This document shows, one piece after another, positions 1 to 8,675 of a stretch of 64,000 nucleotides of DNA (the stretch's first letter is position 1; each line of letters begins with the position of its first letter). Position numbers and translations under genes: made by a program. A model generated the notes under the pieces. That model had not been told where the DNA came from and made no database searches. It saw only the letters and a list, made by a program, of their open reading frames with translations. The stretch comes from DASQZK01 sp963809925 (lineage in GTDB: Bacteria > Bacteroidota > Bacteroidia > Bacteroidales > GCA-2748055), in the NCBI GenBank assembly GCA_963809925.1, contig CAWELH010000003.1:372001-436000 (forward strand). Direction: 5' to 3'.

Positions 1-7
1 TTGAATA

Positions 8-39
8 TTGTGACGGATTATATTTTTGAGGTTACTTTG
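8..39 (+). promoter_or_regulatory. Candidate promoter for pfkA
   Basis: A TTG at 8-10 is followed after 21 nt by TTACTTTG at 32-39, one mismatch from the Bacteroidota -7 box TAnnTTTG. The spacing suits a -33/-7 pair and would start a transcript about 50 nt upstream of pfkA. Assigned by motif only. Confidence 0.35.
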
Positions 40-94
40 CAGGCTCAGTAATTTGCAGATCAGGATCTGCTAAATCATTTTAAATTGCTCTTTA

Positions 95-1078
95 ATGGGA
101 AAAATAAAACGAATAGGAATTCTTACTTCAGGAGGCGATGCTCCTGGGATGAATGCTGCCATCAGGGCTGTTGTCCGTACTGCTATCTTCCACAAGATGC
201 AGGTAGTTGGCATACGACACGGTTACCATGGAATGATTCACGGTCATTTTAAGGAACTTAGGTCATACAGTGTCAGCGATATCCTTCAGCGGGGCGGAAC
301 CATTCTAAAGACTGCCAGAAGCCAGGAATTCCGCACGCCTGCGGGTCGTAAGATGGCATACGATAATCTTAAAAAGGAAGGTATCGATGCTGTTGTCGTC
401 ATCGGCGGTGATGGCTCACTAACTGGTGCCCGGGTTTTTTGTGATGAATATTATGATATACCTTTTGTTGGCATTCCCGGCACCATCGACAATGATATTT
501 ATGGAACCGATTATGCCATCGGTTATGATACAGCGCTAAATACGGTTGTGGAAGCCGTGGATAAAATCCGTGATACGGCAAGCAGCCACAATCGTCTTTT
601 CTTTGTTGAAGTGATGGGCCGTGATGCAGGTTTTATTGCTGTTCACAGTGGGATTGCATGCGGCGCCGAAGCTATTTTTATTCCGGAAGTAAAGAATCAG
701 GCTGCCAGTCTGAAAAATTACCTGGAAAAAGGATTTAAACGCAAGAAGTCAAGTAATCTGATTATTGTTGCGGAAGGGGATGAGGAAGGCGGGGCTATGG
801 CTATAGCCGAAAAGGTCAAGGAAGATTTTGCGGAATATGATGTACGGGTTTCGATCCTTGGGCATATTCAGCGGGGTGGTACACCCTCTGCTTACGATCG
901 TGTCATTGCCAGTAAATTCGGCTATTATGCCGTTGATGCACTACTGGATGACCAGAAAAGTGTGATGGTCGGCATTAAGGATAACGAGATCGTAAATGTG
1001 CCTTTCAGTAAGGTGATCAAAATGCACAAAAATATTGATGCTACAAGCCTCGAGATGGCTGAGATTCTCTCTGTATAG
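95..1078 (+). CDS. pfkA: ATP-dependent 6-phosphofructokinase
   Basis: Cytoplasmic glycolytic enzyme that phosphorylates fructose 6-phosphate to fructose 1,6-bisphosphate. The 327 aa length fits the bacterial PfkA family. Visible motifs are the N-terminal nucleotide loop ILTSGGDAPGMN (residues 9-20), GGDGS (104-108), the catalytic TIDNDI (130-135, D132 as general base) and the substrate-binding LGHIQRGGTPSAYDR near residue 256. Glycine rather than lysine follows the GGDG signature, which fits ATP rather than pyrophosphate as donor; this is inferred from the family. The ATG at 95 is the first in frame and places the conserved loop at the usual distance from the N-terminus. It is followed by priA on the same strand after about 210 nt, so the two need not be co-transcribed. 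Confidence 0.95.
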   Translation: MGKIKRIGILTSGGDAPGMNAAIRAVVRTAIFHKMQVVGIRHGYHGMIHGHFKELRSYSVSDILQRGGTILKTARSQEFRTPAGRKMAYDNLKKEGIDAVVVIGGDGSLTGARVFCDEYYDIPFVGIPGTIDNDIYGTDYAIGYDTALNTVVEAVDKIRDTASSHNRLFFVEVMGRDAGFIAVHSGIACGAEAIFIPEVKNQAASLKNYLEKGFKRKKSSNLIIVAEGDEEGGAMAIAEKVKEDFAEYDVRVSILGHIQRGGTPSAYDRVIASKFGYYAVDALLDDQKSVMVGIKDNEIVNVPFSKVIKMHKNIDATSLEMAEILSV

Positions 1079-1291
1079 TCAAGTCTTGAACCTTTTTCCC
1101 AACATTTCTGAAATCTCTCCTCACGCCGGCACGGGGATTGCAAAATGACGGTTGCCACTTAAGATCCGATTCTGATTCCGGTGGGAAGCCGGATTTCCAT
1201 ATTTCACAGGTTTCCGTCTGAGCGTAGGTATCCTTCCGCATTTTGCAGCCAATTCATTACCTTTACACAGGTTCACCATCAGGAAGAGAAC

Positions 1292-3754
1292 ATGTCCAGT
1301 ATGATGTATGCCGAGATCATCCTGCCACTGCCCATGAGGCAGACCTATACCTACCGTGTTCCGGAAAATCATGCCCGGAACATCAGGCAAGGTATGAGGG
1401 TTATTGTCCAGTTCGGACAAAGAAAGATGTACACCGGCCTTATTCATTCAATTCACAATACTCCCCCGGAATCCGGGACGATTAAAGACATTCTTGCGAT
1501 TCTCGATGATGAACCGCTGATCAACCCCATTCAGTTCAAATTCTGGGATTGGATGGCTGAATATTACATGTGTACTCCCGGTGAAGTATTTAAGGCAGCC
1601 CTTCCGGCAGGACTGAAACTGGAGAGTGAATCGCGTATATTGCTTAATGAATTCCATGACCCGGATTATGACGGGGAGGATGGCTTGCTGTTGAAAGCCA
1701 TTTCAGAGAACAATGGGCTCTCGGTGGGCGACCTGACCCGGTTGACTGGCAAAAGTGACATTCATCGCGCGCTACGAAAGCTGATGGATGAAGGAGCCAT
1801 ATACCTTGAAGAGAGGCTGAAAGAGAATTATAAACCCAGGAAGGAGATATTTCTCTCCGTAAACAAAGCAGTGGCCGACAATGTGAATCTCCACCGGATA
1901 CTTGACAGCCTTGGAAGGGCCTACAGACAGAAAGAAGCCCTGGAGGCAGTACTCTCACACTCGGAATGTAATGACGAAGGTGTAATCCCTGTGGAACTTC
2001 CGGTTTCATCGCTCAGATATGATTGTGATATGGCTGCGGTGAACAGTCTTGTCAGAAAGAAAATCCTGGTGAAGACAGAGAAAATTACCGGACGGCTGGA
2101 TGGCTATCACGGATTGGTTACTGAACCTTCGGTTTTTAACAACAGTCAGCAGCAAGCCTATGATAACATTCTGACACTCTTTAGCGAAAAGAATGTTGTG
2201 CTTCTTCATGGTGTAACATCGAGTGGCAAAACAGAGATCTACATTCATCTTATCAGGAAGTACCTTGATGAAGGCCGGCAGGTACTGTACCTGCTTCCTG
2301 AGATCGCCCTTACAAGCCAGATCGTGGAGCGGCTTCAACGTGTTTTTGGGGATAAGGTAGGCGTGTATCACAGCAAGTTCAGTGACTCCGAGCGTGTTGA
2401 GGTATATATGAGGCTAAAGCAGAAGGATGATAAAAAGTTCAGCCTCATCCTGGGCGTACGGTCAGCTGTATTCCTCCCATTTGAGAATCTTGGTTTAATC
2501 ATCATCGACGAGGAACATGAAAATACCTTCAAGCAATTTGATCCGGCACCGCGCTATCATGCCCGTGATGCTGCAGTGGTACTTGCATCGTTGCACGGTG
2601 CAAAAGTGTTGATGGGGACGGCTACACCAGCAGTGGAAACCTATGCAAATGCACTGAGCGGGAAATACGGACTCACCAAACTCACCGGGCGGTTTGGAGA
2701 GGTGCTCATGCCACAAATCGTTGTGGCGGATGTTCGGAAAGCACGGCAGAAGAAGGAAATGAAGTCGGTATTTACATCAATGTTGATAAGCGAAATACAA
2801 AAGACACTTTCAGATCATAAACAGGTTATCCTGTTCCAGAACCGGCGCGGATATTCATCATTTATCGAATGTGATCATTGCGGATGGATTCCCAGGTGTG
2901 AAAAATGTGACGTCAGCCTAACCTATCACCGTTATGAGGAACGTCTGATATGTCATTACTGCGGCTATTCTGTCAGAATCCCCCACCATTGCGAGGAATG
3001 CAATCATACGGCTATGGTAACCCGGGGTTTTGGAACGGAACTGGTAGAAGATGAAATTGCCATTCATGTGCCGGGCGCCAGGGTTGCGCGCCTCGACCTC
3101 GATACATCAAGATCGAAGAAGTCGTATGAGAAAATTCTCGAAGGATTTTCTACCGGGAGATTTGATATTCTGGTTGGGACGCAACTGCTTTCGAAGGGCC
3201 TCGACTTTGAAAATGTGGCACTGGTGGGAATACTGAATGCTGACCAGATGTTGAATTTTCCGGACTTCAGGGCGTTTGAACGCAGCTTTCAGCTGATGGC
3301 CCAGGTAAGCGGAAGAGCCGGGAGGAAGAACGACCAGGGAAAAGTCATCATCCAGTCTTCCGACCCCGGCCATCCGGTTATTCGTCAGGTGATAAAAAAT
3401 GACTATGCCGGTTTATACAGTGACCAGATCATGGAACGCCAGGCCTTTGCATATCCACCCTTCGTTCGGCTCATTAAAATTGTGATCAGGGGCGCTGAAA
3501 AAAACCTTACTGATGTTGCGGCTGAAGAACTTGCAAGCCGGTTGAGGGTTATTTTCGGCCGCAGGGTTTTGGGTCCGCAACCTCCGCTTGTATCCAGGAT
3601 TAAAAATCTGTACCTGAACCAAATTATGTTGAAAATTGAAAAGAAGTCGTCGCTTACAAAAGCAAGAAAACTTCTGAGAGAAACCATCGAAGGGTGCACT
3701 GACAGTGACGACTTTAAAAAAGTAAGAATCAACATTGATGTTGATCCGATGTAA
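1292..3754 (+). CDS. priA: Primosomal protein N' (replication restart helicase PriA)
   Basis: Superfamily 2 3'-5' DNA helicase that reloads the replisome at collapsed forks. I place the start at 1292 (MSSMMYAEIILPL) rather than the longer frame from 1181: it is preceded by AGGAAGAG at 1281-1288, and the residues before it look like untranslated leader. That gives 820 aa. Visible are the N-terminal DNA-binding domain (starting YAEIILPLPM), Walker A GVTSSGKTE, the DEEH box in IIIDEEHENTFKQ, motif GTATPA, and a zinc-binding insert with eight cysteines (CDHC, CEKC, CHYC, CEEC) encoded near 2871-3003. Next on the same strand is the heptose kinase, only 39 nt after the stop. High confidence. Confidence 0.95.
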   Translation: MSSMMYAEIILPLPMRQTYTYRVPENHARNIRQGMRVIVQFGQRKMYTGLIHSIHNTPPESGTIKDILAILDDEPLINPIQFKFWDWMAEYYMCTPGEVFKAALPAGLKLESESRILLNEFHDPDYDGEDGLLLKAISENNGLSVGDLTRLTGKSDIHRALRKLMDEGAIYLEERLKENYKPRKEIFLSVNKAVADNVNLHRILDSLGRAYRQKEALEAVLSHSECNDEGVIPVELPVSSLRYDCDMAAVNSLVRKKILVKTEKITGRLDGYHGLVTEPSVFNNSQQQAYDNILTLFSEKNVVLLHGVTSSGKTEIYIHLIRKYLDEGRQVLYLLPEIALTSQIVERLQRVFGDKVGVYHSKFSDSERVEVYMRLKQKDDKKFSLILGVRSAVFLPFENLGLIIIDEEHENTFKQFDPAPRYHARDAAVVLASLHGAKVLMGTATPAVETYANALSGKYGLTKLTGRFGEVLMPQIVVADVRKARQKKEMKSVFTSMLISEIQKTLSDHKQVILFQNRRGYSSFIECDHCGWIPRCEKCDVSLTYHRYEERLICHYCGYSVRIPHHCEECNHTAMVTRGFGTELVEDEIAIHVPGARVARLDLDTSRSKKSYEKILEGFSTGRFDILVGTQLLSKGLDFENVALVGILNADQMLNFPDFRAFERSFQLMAQVSGRAGRKNDQGKVIIQSSDPGHPVIRQVIKNDYAGLYSDQIMERQAFAYPPFVRLIKIVIRGAEKNLTDVAAEELASRLRVIFGRRVLGPQPPLVSRIKNLYLNQIMLKIEKKSSLTKARKLLRETIEGCTDSDDFKKVRINIDVDPM

Positions 3755-3767
3755 ACCTTTATATTTG
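3741..3767 (+). promoter_or_regulatory. Candidate promoter for the heptose kinase gene
   Basis: TATATTTG at 3760-3767 matches the Bacteroidota -7 box TAnnTTTG exactly, with TTG at 3741-3743 (16 nt spacer) or 3735-3737 (22 nt) upstream. It overlaps the end of priA and would give a leader of about 20 nt before the ATG at 3794. Confidence 0.4.
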
Positions 3768-3793
3768 CTGAACATCCAAAAACTTTGTCCAAA

Positions 3794-4825
3794 ATGTCCG
3801 ATACCCTTGATCTTGAGAAGCTGTTTGAGAAATTTACACGTCAGAAAATTCTCATTATCGGAGATGTTATGATCGATGCGTACCTCTGGGGCAAGGTAAG
3901 ACGAATATCTCCGGAAGCACCCGTTCCGGTGGTATCTGACATTTGCGGGGAGAAACGTCTCGGAGGTGCCGCCAATGTTGCATTGAATATAAAGGCGATC
4001 GGTGCAGTACCGATTCTCTGTTCTGTAATAGGCAGTGATGTCCGTGGGCAGGAGTTTCTGGAACTCCTGAGTGAGCAGAATTTGTCGGATGTCGGCATTA
4101 TGATCGACCATAGCCGGATCACCACACAAAAGACCAGGGTAATCAGCGGCAACCAGCATCTGCTGAGGGTTGATGAAGAAAACGATTCGGAAGTTTCCGG
4201 GGAATCGGAATCACGGATGCTTGAATTCATCACCAGTTTCATTGAAGACGGAAACATTCATTCGATCATTTTCCAGGACTACGATAAAGGGGTTGTTACG
4301 CCGAAGTTGATTGAAAAGGTGACAGCTCTTGCCAATACCCTCGGCATCCCGGTGCTTGTAGATCCGAAAAGGAGGAATTTTCTGAATTTTAAAAATACGG
4401 CTCTTTTTAAACCTAATTTTAAAGAGCTGAATGACGGCTTGAAAACCGACATCAGCAAGAACGATCTACAGAATATTGCCAAAGCCGTTCAGTTACTGAT
4501 GAAAAAGGGAAAGCACAGGATGGTCATGGTTACCTTATCTGAAAAAGGCATAATGATTGGTGATCCTGAGGGCTGTATTCATATTTCGGCTGAAATTCGT
4601 GATATCGCTGATGTTTCAGGTGCCGGTGATACGGTCATAAGCCTGGCAGCTCTTTGTGTTGGAGAAAATCTTGGAGCCCTGTATACAGCTGTACTTTCAA
4701 ATCTTGCCGGTGGACAGGTCTGTGAACATCCTGGAGTTGTCCCGGTGAACCGTCAGCAGTTGCTTGAAGAGGCAAAACTGATCTTTTCCGGGGAAATCAC
4801 CAAACGGGCTGACAAGCTTGTTTGA
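3794..4825 (+). CDS. rfaE1: D-glycero-beta-D-manno-heptose-7-phosphate kinase (PfkB family)
   Basis: PfkB/ribokinase-family kinase that makes heptose 1,7-bisphosphate for ADP-heptose and LPS inner-core synthesis. The N-terminus has ILIIGDVMIDAYLWG and the RRISPEAPVPVV segment typical of RfaE/HldE kinase domains, GGAANVALN follows, and the C-terminal catalytic GAGDT lies in DVSGAGDTVIS near residue 275. At 343 aa it covers only the kinase half; the cytidylyltransferase half of HldE (RfaE2) is not fused and is not seen nearby. The ATG at 3794 is preferred over the TTG at 3785. Assignment to the heptose pathway rather than to another sugar kinase is from family resemblance. Confidence 0.85.
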   Translation: MSDTLDLEKLFEKFTRQKILIIGDVMIDAYLWGKVRRISPEAPVPVVSDICGEKRLGGAANVALNIKAIGAVPILCSVIGSDVRGQEFLELLSEQNLSDVGIMIDHSRITTQKTRVISGNQHLLRVDEENDSEVSGESESRMLEFITSFIEDGNIHSIIFQDYDKGVVTPKLIEKVTALANTLGIPVLVDPKRRNFLNFKNTALFKPNFKELNDGLKTDISKNDLQNIAKAVQLLMKKGKHRMVMVTLSEKGIMIGDPEGCIHISAEIRDIADVSGAGDTVISLAALCVGENLGALYTAVLSNLAGGQVCEHPGVVPVNRQQLLEEAKLIFSGEITKRADKLV

Positions 4826-5209
4826 GGATCTTTTCTGCCTGAAAATGATCTCCCGGAAAGGGAAACAATCCATAGGCACAACCTTATTTTGAATATATTT
4901 CCGATTTGAGATGGTTATTCCCCGCCTATTCCATAGAAGAGCTTTTCGCATTTCCCCGTTTGATCAGGTTTTATATAAGAGAATTGCACATTTTATTTAA
5001 TTCTTATTTAGATTGAATAAATTTGACTTAGACTCTTTTTTGATGTAAGTTGCATGTTCTTAAGGTATAGTAAATGAGTAGCTTAAGTTCACTACACTTA
5101 TCATTGAATTAAAAAACAGGTTTAGTGGTAAATCTGTATAATTCAGTAGCGTGTGCGAGTAGATGCATTGTTTTTTAGGTTTATTTTTGGGGAAATAGTC
5201 TCAGGTTGG
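4826..5209 (+). other. Intergenic AT-rich stretch, possible small RNA locus
   Basis: There is no convincing ORF. TAAATTTG at 5018-5025 matches TAnnTTTG. A weaker pair is TTTG (5022-5025) plus TAAGTTGC (5046-5053). With the plus-strand terminator at 5210-5247, this could bound a transcript of about 150-220 nt. It could equally be the long 3' UTR of the upstream kinase gene. Confidence 0.3.
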
Positions 5210-5247
5210 AAAAGGGTTTTTTTCTTAGGAAAAAGGCCCTTTTTTTT
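5210..5247 (+). terminator. Intrinsic terminator, plus strand
   Basis: AAAAGGG (5210-5216) pairs with CCCTTTT (5237-5243), with a further T-rich/A-rich inner stem, and runs into a T tract at 5240-5247. It ends plus-strand transcription before the converging minus-strand gene. Confidence 0.7.
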
Positions 5248-5250
5248 AAT

Positions 5251-5279
5251 AAAAAAACCGGGTTTAAAAGCCCGGTTTT
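5251..5279 (-). terminator. Intrinsic terminator for the 5308-5865 gene
   Basis: AAAACCGGG (5254-5262) and CCCGGTTTT (5271-5279) form a perfect 9-bp stem with an 8-nt loop. Read on the minus strand it ends in seven T residues and lies about 28 nt after the stop codon of the barrel protein gene. It could also work on the plus strand. Confidence 0.8.
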
Positions 5280-5307
5280 ATGCTATGATCTTGTGTGAAT
5301 CTTACGC

Positions 5308-5865
5308 TTACATTTTGAATGAAATTCCGAGATTTACAATTGCAAAGGAGTAGCCAAATTCAAGGAAGCCGGCAATATTGTCGGTAAAATAGTACCTTCC
5401 ACCAGCAAAAGCGCCCGCAATTAGCCGGCTGCCACTGGCATTATAGGAATAACCAAATCCTATATCGCCAAATTCCTTTGCGGAAACAATATTAAATCCC
5501 AACAAAATCCCTGCATAGGTGTCCAGCTTATCCATCAGTGGATAATGAAGAATTCCTCTTGCACCAATAACGATGTTGGAATACTTGTAGCCCCAGCTTA
5601 AGTATTCATATTTATAAGCTACATAACCAACATATCCACCCACACCAATCGATCCAACATCAAGGACATTATCTTTCACACCAACTTCAAATGAAGCTGA
5701 GATGGGAGGTACAGATGACGTATTGTAACTCCCTGAATAAAGGATGCTTCCAAAGCCAATTCCCAGGTTAAGTACTTTGTCACCTTCTGAGAAGGTAGGA
5801 CTCTGTGCCATAAGGGCTGAAGTAAATAATGAGATGAGCAAGCCCAATGTAAGTTTTCTTTTCAT
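5308..5865 (-). CDS. Small outer-membrane beta-barrel protein
   Basis: A 185 aa secreted protein with a clear signal peptide (MKRKLTLGLLISLFTSALMA, then QSPTF). The mature part is made of alternating short strands rich in Gly, Tyr and Val (for example GVGGYVGYVAYKYEYLSWGYKY), and it ends in AIVNLGISFKM with a terminal hydrophobic residue, as outer-membrane barrels do. It resembles the eight-stranded OmpX/OprF-like proteins of Bacteroidota. No enzyme motif is seen and the function is unknown. Its own terminator follows at once, so it is probably monocistronic. Confidence 0.7.
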   Translation of the reverse strand: MKRKLTLGLLISLFTSALMAQSPTFSEGDKVLNLGIGFGSILYSGSYNTSSVPPISASFEVGVKDNVLDVGSIGVGGYVGYVAYKYEYLSWGYKYSNIVIGARGILHYPLMDKLDTYAGILLGFNIVSAKEFGDIGFGYSYNASGSRLIAGAFAGGRYYFTDNIAGFLEFGYSFAIVNLGISFKM

Positions 5866-6300
5866 GATGGTACCGTTTAATTTAACGAATTAGGGTTTTA
5901 AAATTGGTAGGGTAAATGTATTGATTAACGAAGATATGGAATTCATCTAGTCTGCTTTATTTGAGAACAATACGGAATTTAAGTGTAAATGGATCATTTG
6001 CCGTGGATCAAACAAGTATACACTGTGATAAATAGAATTCAGGGACTCATTTTGAATATGTTTTCATTCATTTGTAGAAACACGAAAAATGAAAAAATGT
6101 TTTTCAAAATTGTGAATGTCGCCTGTTTTATTCCTTTTTAATGGGGGATCAATTTTTGGAAGTATTCAATGCTTTTTATTTCGCATGGAAATAAATATCG
6201 CTGGAATTACAAGGAAACATCGCTGTTATAGAAACTGAATAATGCACGAAACCGAATGGCAATACTGCCAGACTTCCAGGTTATGGGGATCTTTTGATTT
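5866..6300. other. Intergenic, no gene seen
   Basis: 435 nt of AT-rich sequence between two minus-strand genes. No coding frame, tRNA-like cloverleaf or strong repeat was seen. The part next to 5865 presumably holds the promoter of the barrel gene. Confidence 0.5.
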
Positions 6301-7179
6301 TTAATACCAATCCAGCTGACCGATGTTGTTCAGCTGAAGATAATCGAAGGAGGCTTTGGACTGCCCAAAATTAAAAGGGATGGTCATATAGTACCTGACT
6401 TTCTCTCCCCCAAGAGTGGCTGGAGCCCAGTTTCCTGGCAGGCTGGAGACAAGATTTACCATAAACTGGTTCAATTCACGATATTTCCCGTAAACGACAT
6501 GAGCGCCTGTTAGTTCACCGTCTTCAGTAATTACCCATCCAAGGATTACCTGGTCATCGATCTGGGTAAGATCGAGGCCGGAATTTTTCAGTCCGCCAAG
6601 GATAAAGGACCGGAAGTAGGCATTCCCTTTCATGTATTCAGGAGTCTGGTCTGCGGCATAGTAAATATTATCAATATATGCCGAGCCGTCCTGGAGCCAG
6701 TTCTGATTACTTATCATGTGGTTATTACGGTAGACGGCAATAGTCTTGATTCGGCCGGACGGATAATACTCTCTGAGGGTATCATCCGGGATCAGTGGAA
6801 TGAGGTTCGTTGCCCTGCCTTCGCGTATGAGTTTATTGTCATACTCTTTGAAAGAATAAAGTCCGGGCGAAATTACTTTATATGAACGCCTGACTACTTT
6901 TGGATCCAGAAACTTGTCGCGTACCTTGATGACCTGAAGTCCATCACCAACAGTTTTAACTTTCAATACCGGTTCATCCTTCCAGATACTGTCTTCACGG
7001 GAAAAATTCTTAACAATAGATATGTATGGTGACTTTTTCGTTACCCTTTTCATAAACCTTGCCTGCTCAATGCCGGATACCGGGGAGTAATCACCTCCAA
7101 AGTAATAGACAGTATCCTGCGCATATGACAGATAAAATGGGAATAGAAGAACTAGGCTGAGAACAACAAATTGCTTCAT
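6301..7179 (-). CDS. Secreted protein with TonB C-terminal-like domain
   Basis: The start at 7179 (MKQFVVLSLVLLFPFYLSYA) gives a normal signal peptide and 292 aa; the longer frame to 7224 would bury it. The middle part holds toxin-MORN-like text (LREYYPSGRIKTIAVYRNN), as in proteins that describe a graph of back-and-forth strands. The last 90 residues (DDQVILGWVITEDGELTGAH ... LPGNWAPATLGGEKVRYY) match the layout of TonB C-terminal domains: a V-x-I-x-DG strand, then P-x-W-x-PA and V-x-Y. No TM anchor or proline-rich linker of a true TonB is present, so it may be a periplasmic binding module. Specific role unknown. Confidence 0.6.
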   Translation of the reverse strand: MKQFVVLSLVLLFPFYLSYAQDTVYYFGGDYSPVSGIEQARFMKRVTKKSPYISIVKNFSREDSIWKDEPVLKVKTVGDGLQVIKVRDKFLDPKVVRRSYKVISPGLYSFKEYDNKLIREGRATNLIPLIPDDTLREYYPSGRIKTIAVYRNNHMISNQNWLQDGSAYIDNIYYAADQTPEYMKGNAYFRSFILGGLKNSGLDLTQIDDQVILGWVITEDGELTGAHVVYGKYRELNQFMVNLVSSLPGNWAPATLGGEKVRYYMTIPFNFGQSKASFDYLQLNNIGQLDWY

Positions 7180-7527
7180 GGTCAAATAAATTATGCGTAA
7201 ATGGATGAAATTTTCCCAAAGCAACGCTCAATACGAGAAGTATGCTATAACAAATTCGTAAATATTTAGCATAAAATCAAAAATACGGCAGTCATTTTGG
7301 AGTTTATAACAGAAATTGAAGCCGAAGGTAACACCAATAAAAGTTAATTTGCCAGTAATTTTTATCCTTTAAGGAGCTCAGGTCATGGTTGACGTAAAGT
7401 CCATGATATTCCCCTGAATGAGGTTCTGACGGATAATATGAAAACAGACCTGCAGGATAACTTGCTCCCGTTACTCCAGGAGTGGTCCTGATAAACTGAA
7501 AAAAACAAAACGGGATTTAAAATTCCA
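7180..7527. other. Intergenic, possible tail of a lost gene
   Basis: No intact gene. On the plus strand a 32-codon open stretch at 7393-7491 reads like protein (HDIPLNEVLTDNMKTDLQDN) and may be the end of a deleted gene, but it has no start. Confidence 0.3.
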
Positions 7528-8025
7528 TCAATACTCAACCGATATTGCCGGTGGTATCCTGAGGGTCTGCAGCACAACACAATACCTTTCGGTAAGCTCA
7601 ACGAGTTTATCCAGTTTCTCCTTTTCGGCGGTTGTGATTAAAACGAATTTCAGACGAATCTCTCTGAAACCTACTGGTGCCTCCTTAGAGACTCCAAGCG
7701 TCCCCCTGAAATCGAGCTCTCCTTCGGCGATTATCCTTGCGTCTCCAACATCTAGTCCCATTGCTGTGGCTACGACATTCAATGTTACCCCTGCACAGGC
7801 TGCTAGAGCCTCGAGAAGCATGTTTCCGGAACAGATCATACTGCCATCACCACCGGTTGCCCGGTGAAGTCCGGCCTGCACCAGTGCCCTGCCTGTGTCC
7901 ACACTACAGGAAACGCCCTCGCCTATCCTGCCCTCCGCTCTCAGTGTCACCACAGCCGATGCAGGGTCTTCCTTATATTTCAGCTTCAGGGGAGATTGGA
8001 TACTTCGAAGTTGGGTAGCGTCCAT
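7528..8025 (-). CDS. OsmC/Ohr family peroxidase-like protein
   Basis: A 165 aa cytoplasmic protein of the OsmC fold, a family that reduces organic hydroperoxides with a cysteine pair. The first conserved Cys is in EALAACAGVTLNVVA and the second in ELTERYCVVLQTLR, both at the usual family positions. A Gly-rich DGSMICSGNMLLEA segment precedes the first Cys. The sequence is closer to the broad OsmC-like group (YhfA type) than to classical Ohr. It is the last gene of a minus-strand series with nitroreductase and barrel genes, which fits a redox or xenobiotic stress theme; that link is inference. Confidence 0.85.
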   Translation of the reverse strand: MDATQLRSIQSPLKLKYKEDPASAVVTLRAEGRIGEGVSCSVDTGRALVQAGLHRATGGDGSMICSGNMLLEALAACAGVTLNVVATAMGLDVGDARIIAEGELDFRGTLGVSKEAPVGFREIRLKFVLITTAEKEKLDKLVELTERYCVVLQTLRIPPAISVEY

Positions 8026-8096
8026 TGCTTTTTTCTAGAGAAACAAAATTCCCGGAAGGATGGCCAACAAATTCGCGAAACAACCTCTCTGAAAAA

Positions 8097-8612
8097 TTAG
8101 AAATTGTAACCCAGTGTCAGTCCTCCCCAGGGAACAACATTGACAGAAGCGTTGACATAAATAGTATTTCCCACGGTATCCCAATAATCAACAAATGGCG
8201 TCAGCGCTGCCTTGAAAAGAAATTTACCGTCGGGCTTCTGATAGCGGTATCCAATCTTGAAACTCCCGAAAAATTTGTAATCATTCGAACCGTCAGGAAG
8301 CCTGTCGTTAATAAGTACGTGACCGACCCCAAGCTCGAGATGATTCGAATGAAAGGAGAAGAGCTGATTGATTGAAACAGGCACGAATAGCGGAATGACT
8401 CCAGTACTTTGCGGGTATCCGGCAATGCCGGCCTCTGCCAGGGTTTTGAATTTTTCCCGGTTGAAGATCGTTCTTTCATAATTCAGGGAGTAAAAGCCCC
8501 CCTGTCCAAATAGTTCAAATTCAACGGAGTTTTTCAACGTGAATTTGTCGGATTGCTGACCGAAAGTTGTAATGCAGGCAAGTAGCATGCACATAAATAC
8601 GCTTGTTCTCAT
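8097..8612 (-). CDS. Small outer-membrane barrel protein
   Basis: 171 aa. The N-terminus MRTSVFMCMLLACITTFGQQ is a signal peptide. The mature protein has amphipathic strands (FELFGQGGFYSLNYERTIF, HLELGVGHVLI, FGSFKIGYRYQKPDGKFLFKA) and ends in GGLTLGYNF with the C-terminal Phe typical of Omp85-assembled barrels. It resembles other Bacteroidota barrel proteins of unknown function. It lies 71 nt upstream of the OsmC gene and 63 nt downstream of the DUF6544 gene on the same strand, so one transcript is possible. Confidence 0.65.
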   Translation of the reverse strand: MRTSVFMCMLLACITTFGQQSDKFTLKNSVEFELFGQGGFYSLNYERTIFNREKFKTLAEAGIAGYPQSTGVIPLFVPVSINQLFSFHSNHLELGVGHVLINDRLPDGSNDYKFFGSFKIGYRYQKPDGKFLFKAALTPFVDYWDTVGNTIYVNASVNVVPWGGLTLGYNF

Positions 8613-8675
8613 TCATTTATAGTTTAGGTGTGAAAGTGAAGAGTCAAGCTTATTTATACGCGTCGGGTATTGATG

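Noticed and set aside
3413..4159. Long minus-strand frame (248 codons) across the priA/kinase junction
   Set aside because: It is antisense to two well-supported genes, has no family resemblance and spans their boundary.
7383..7601. Minus-strand 72-codon frame overlapping the OsmC gene end
   Set aside because: No start context or domain and it overlaps OsmC in another frame.
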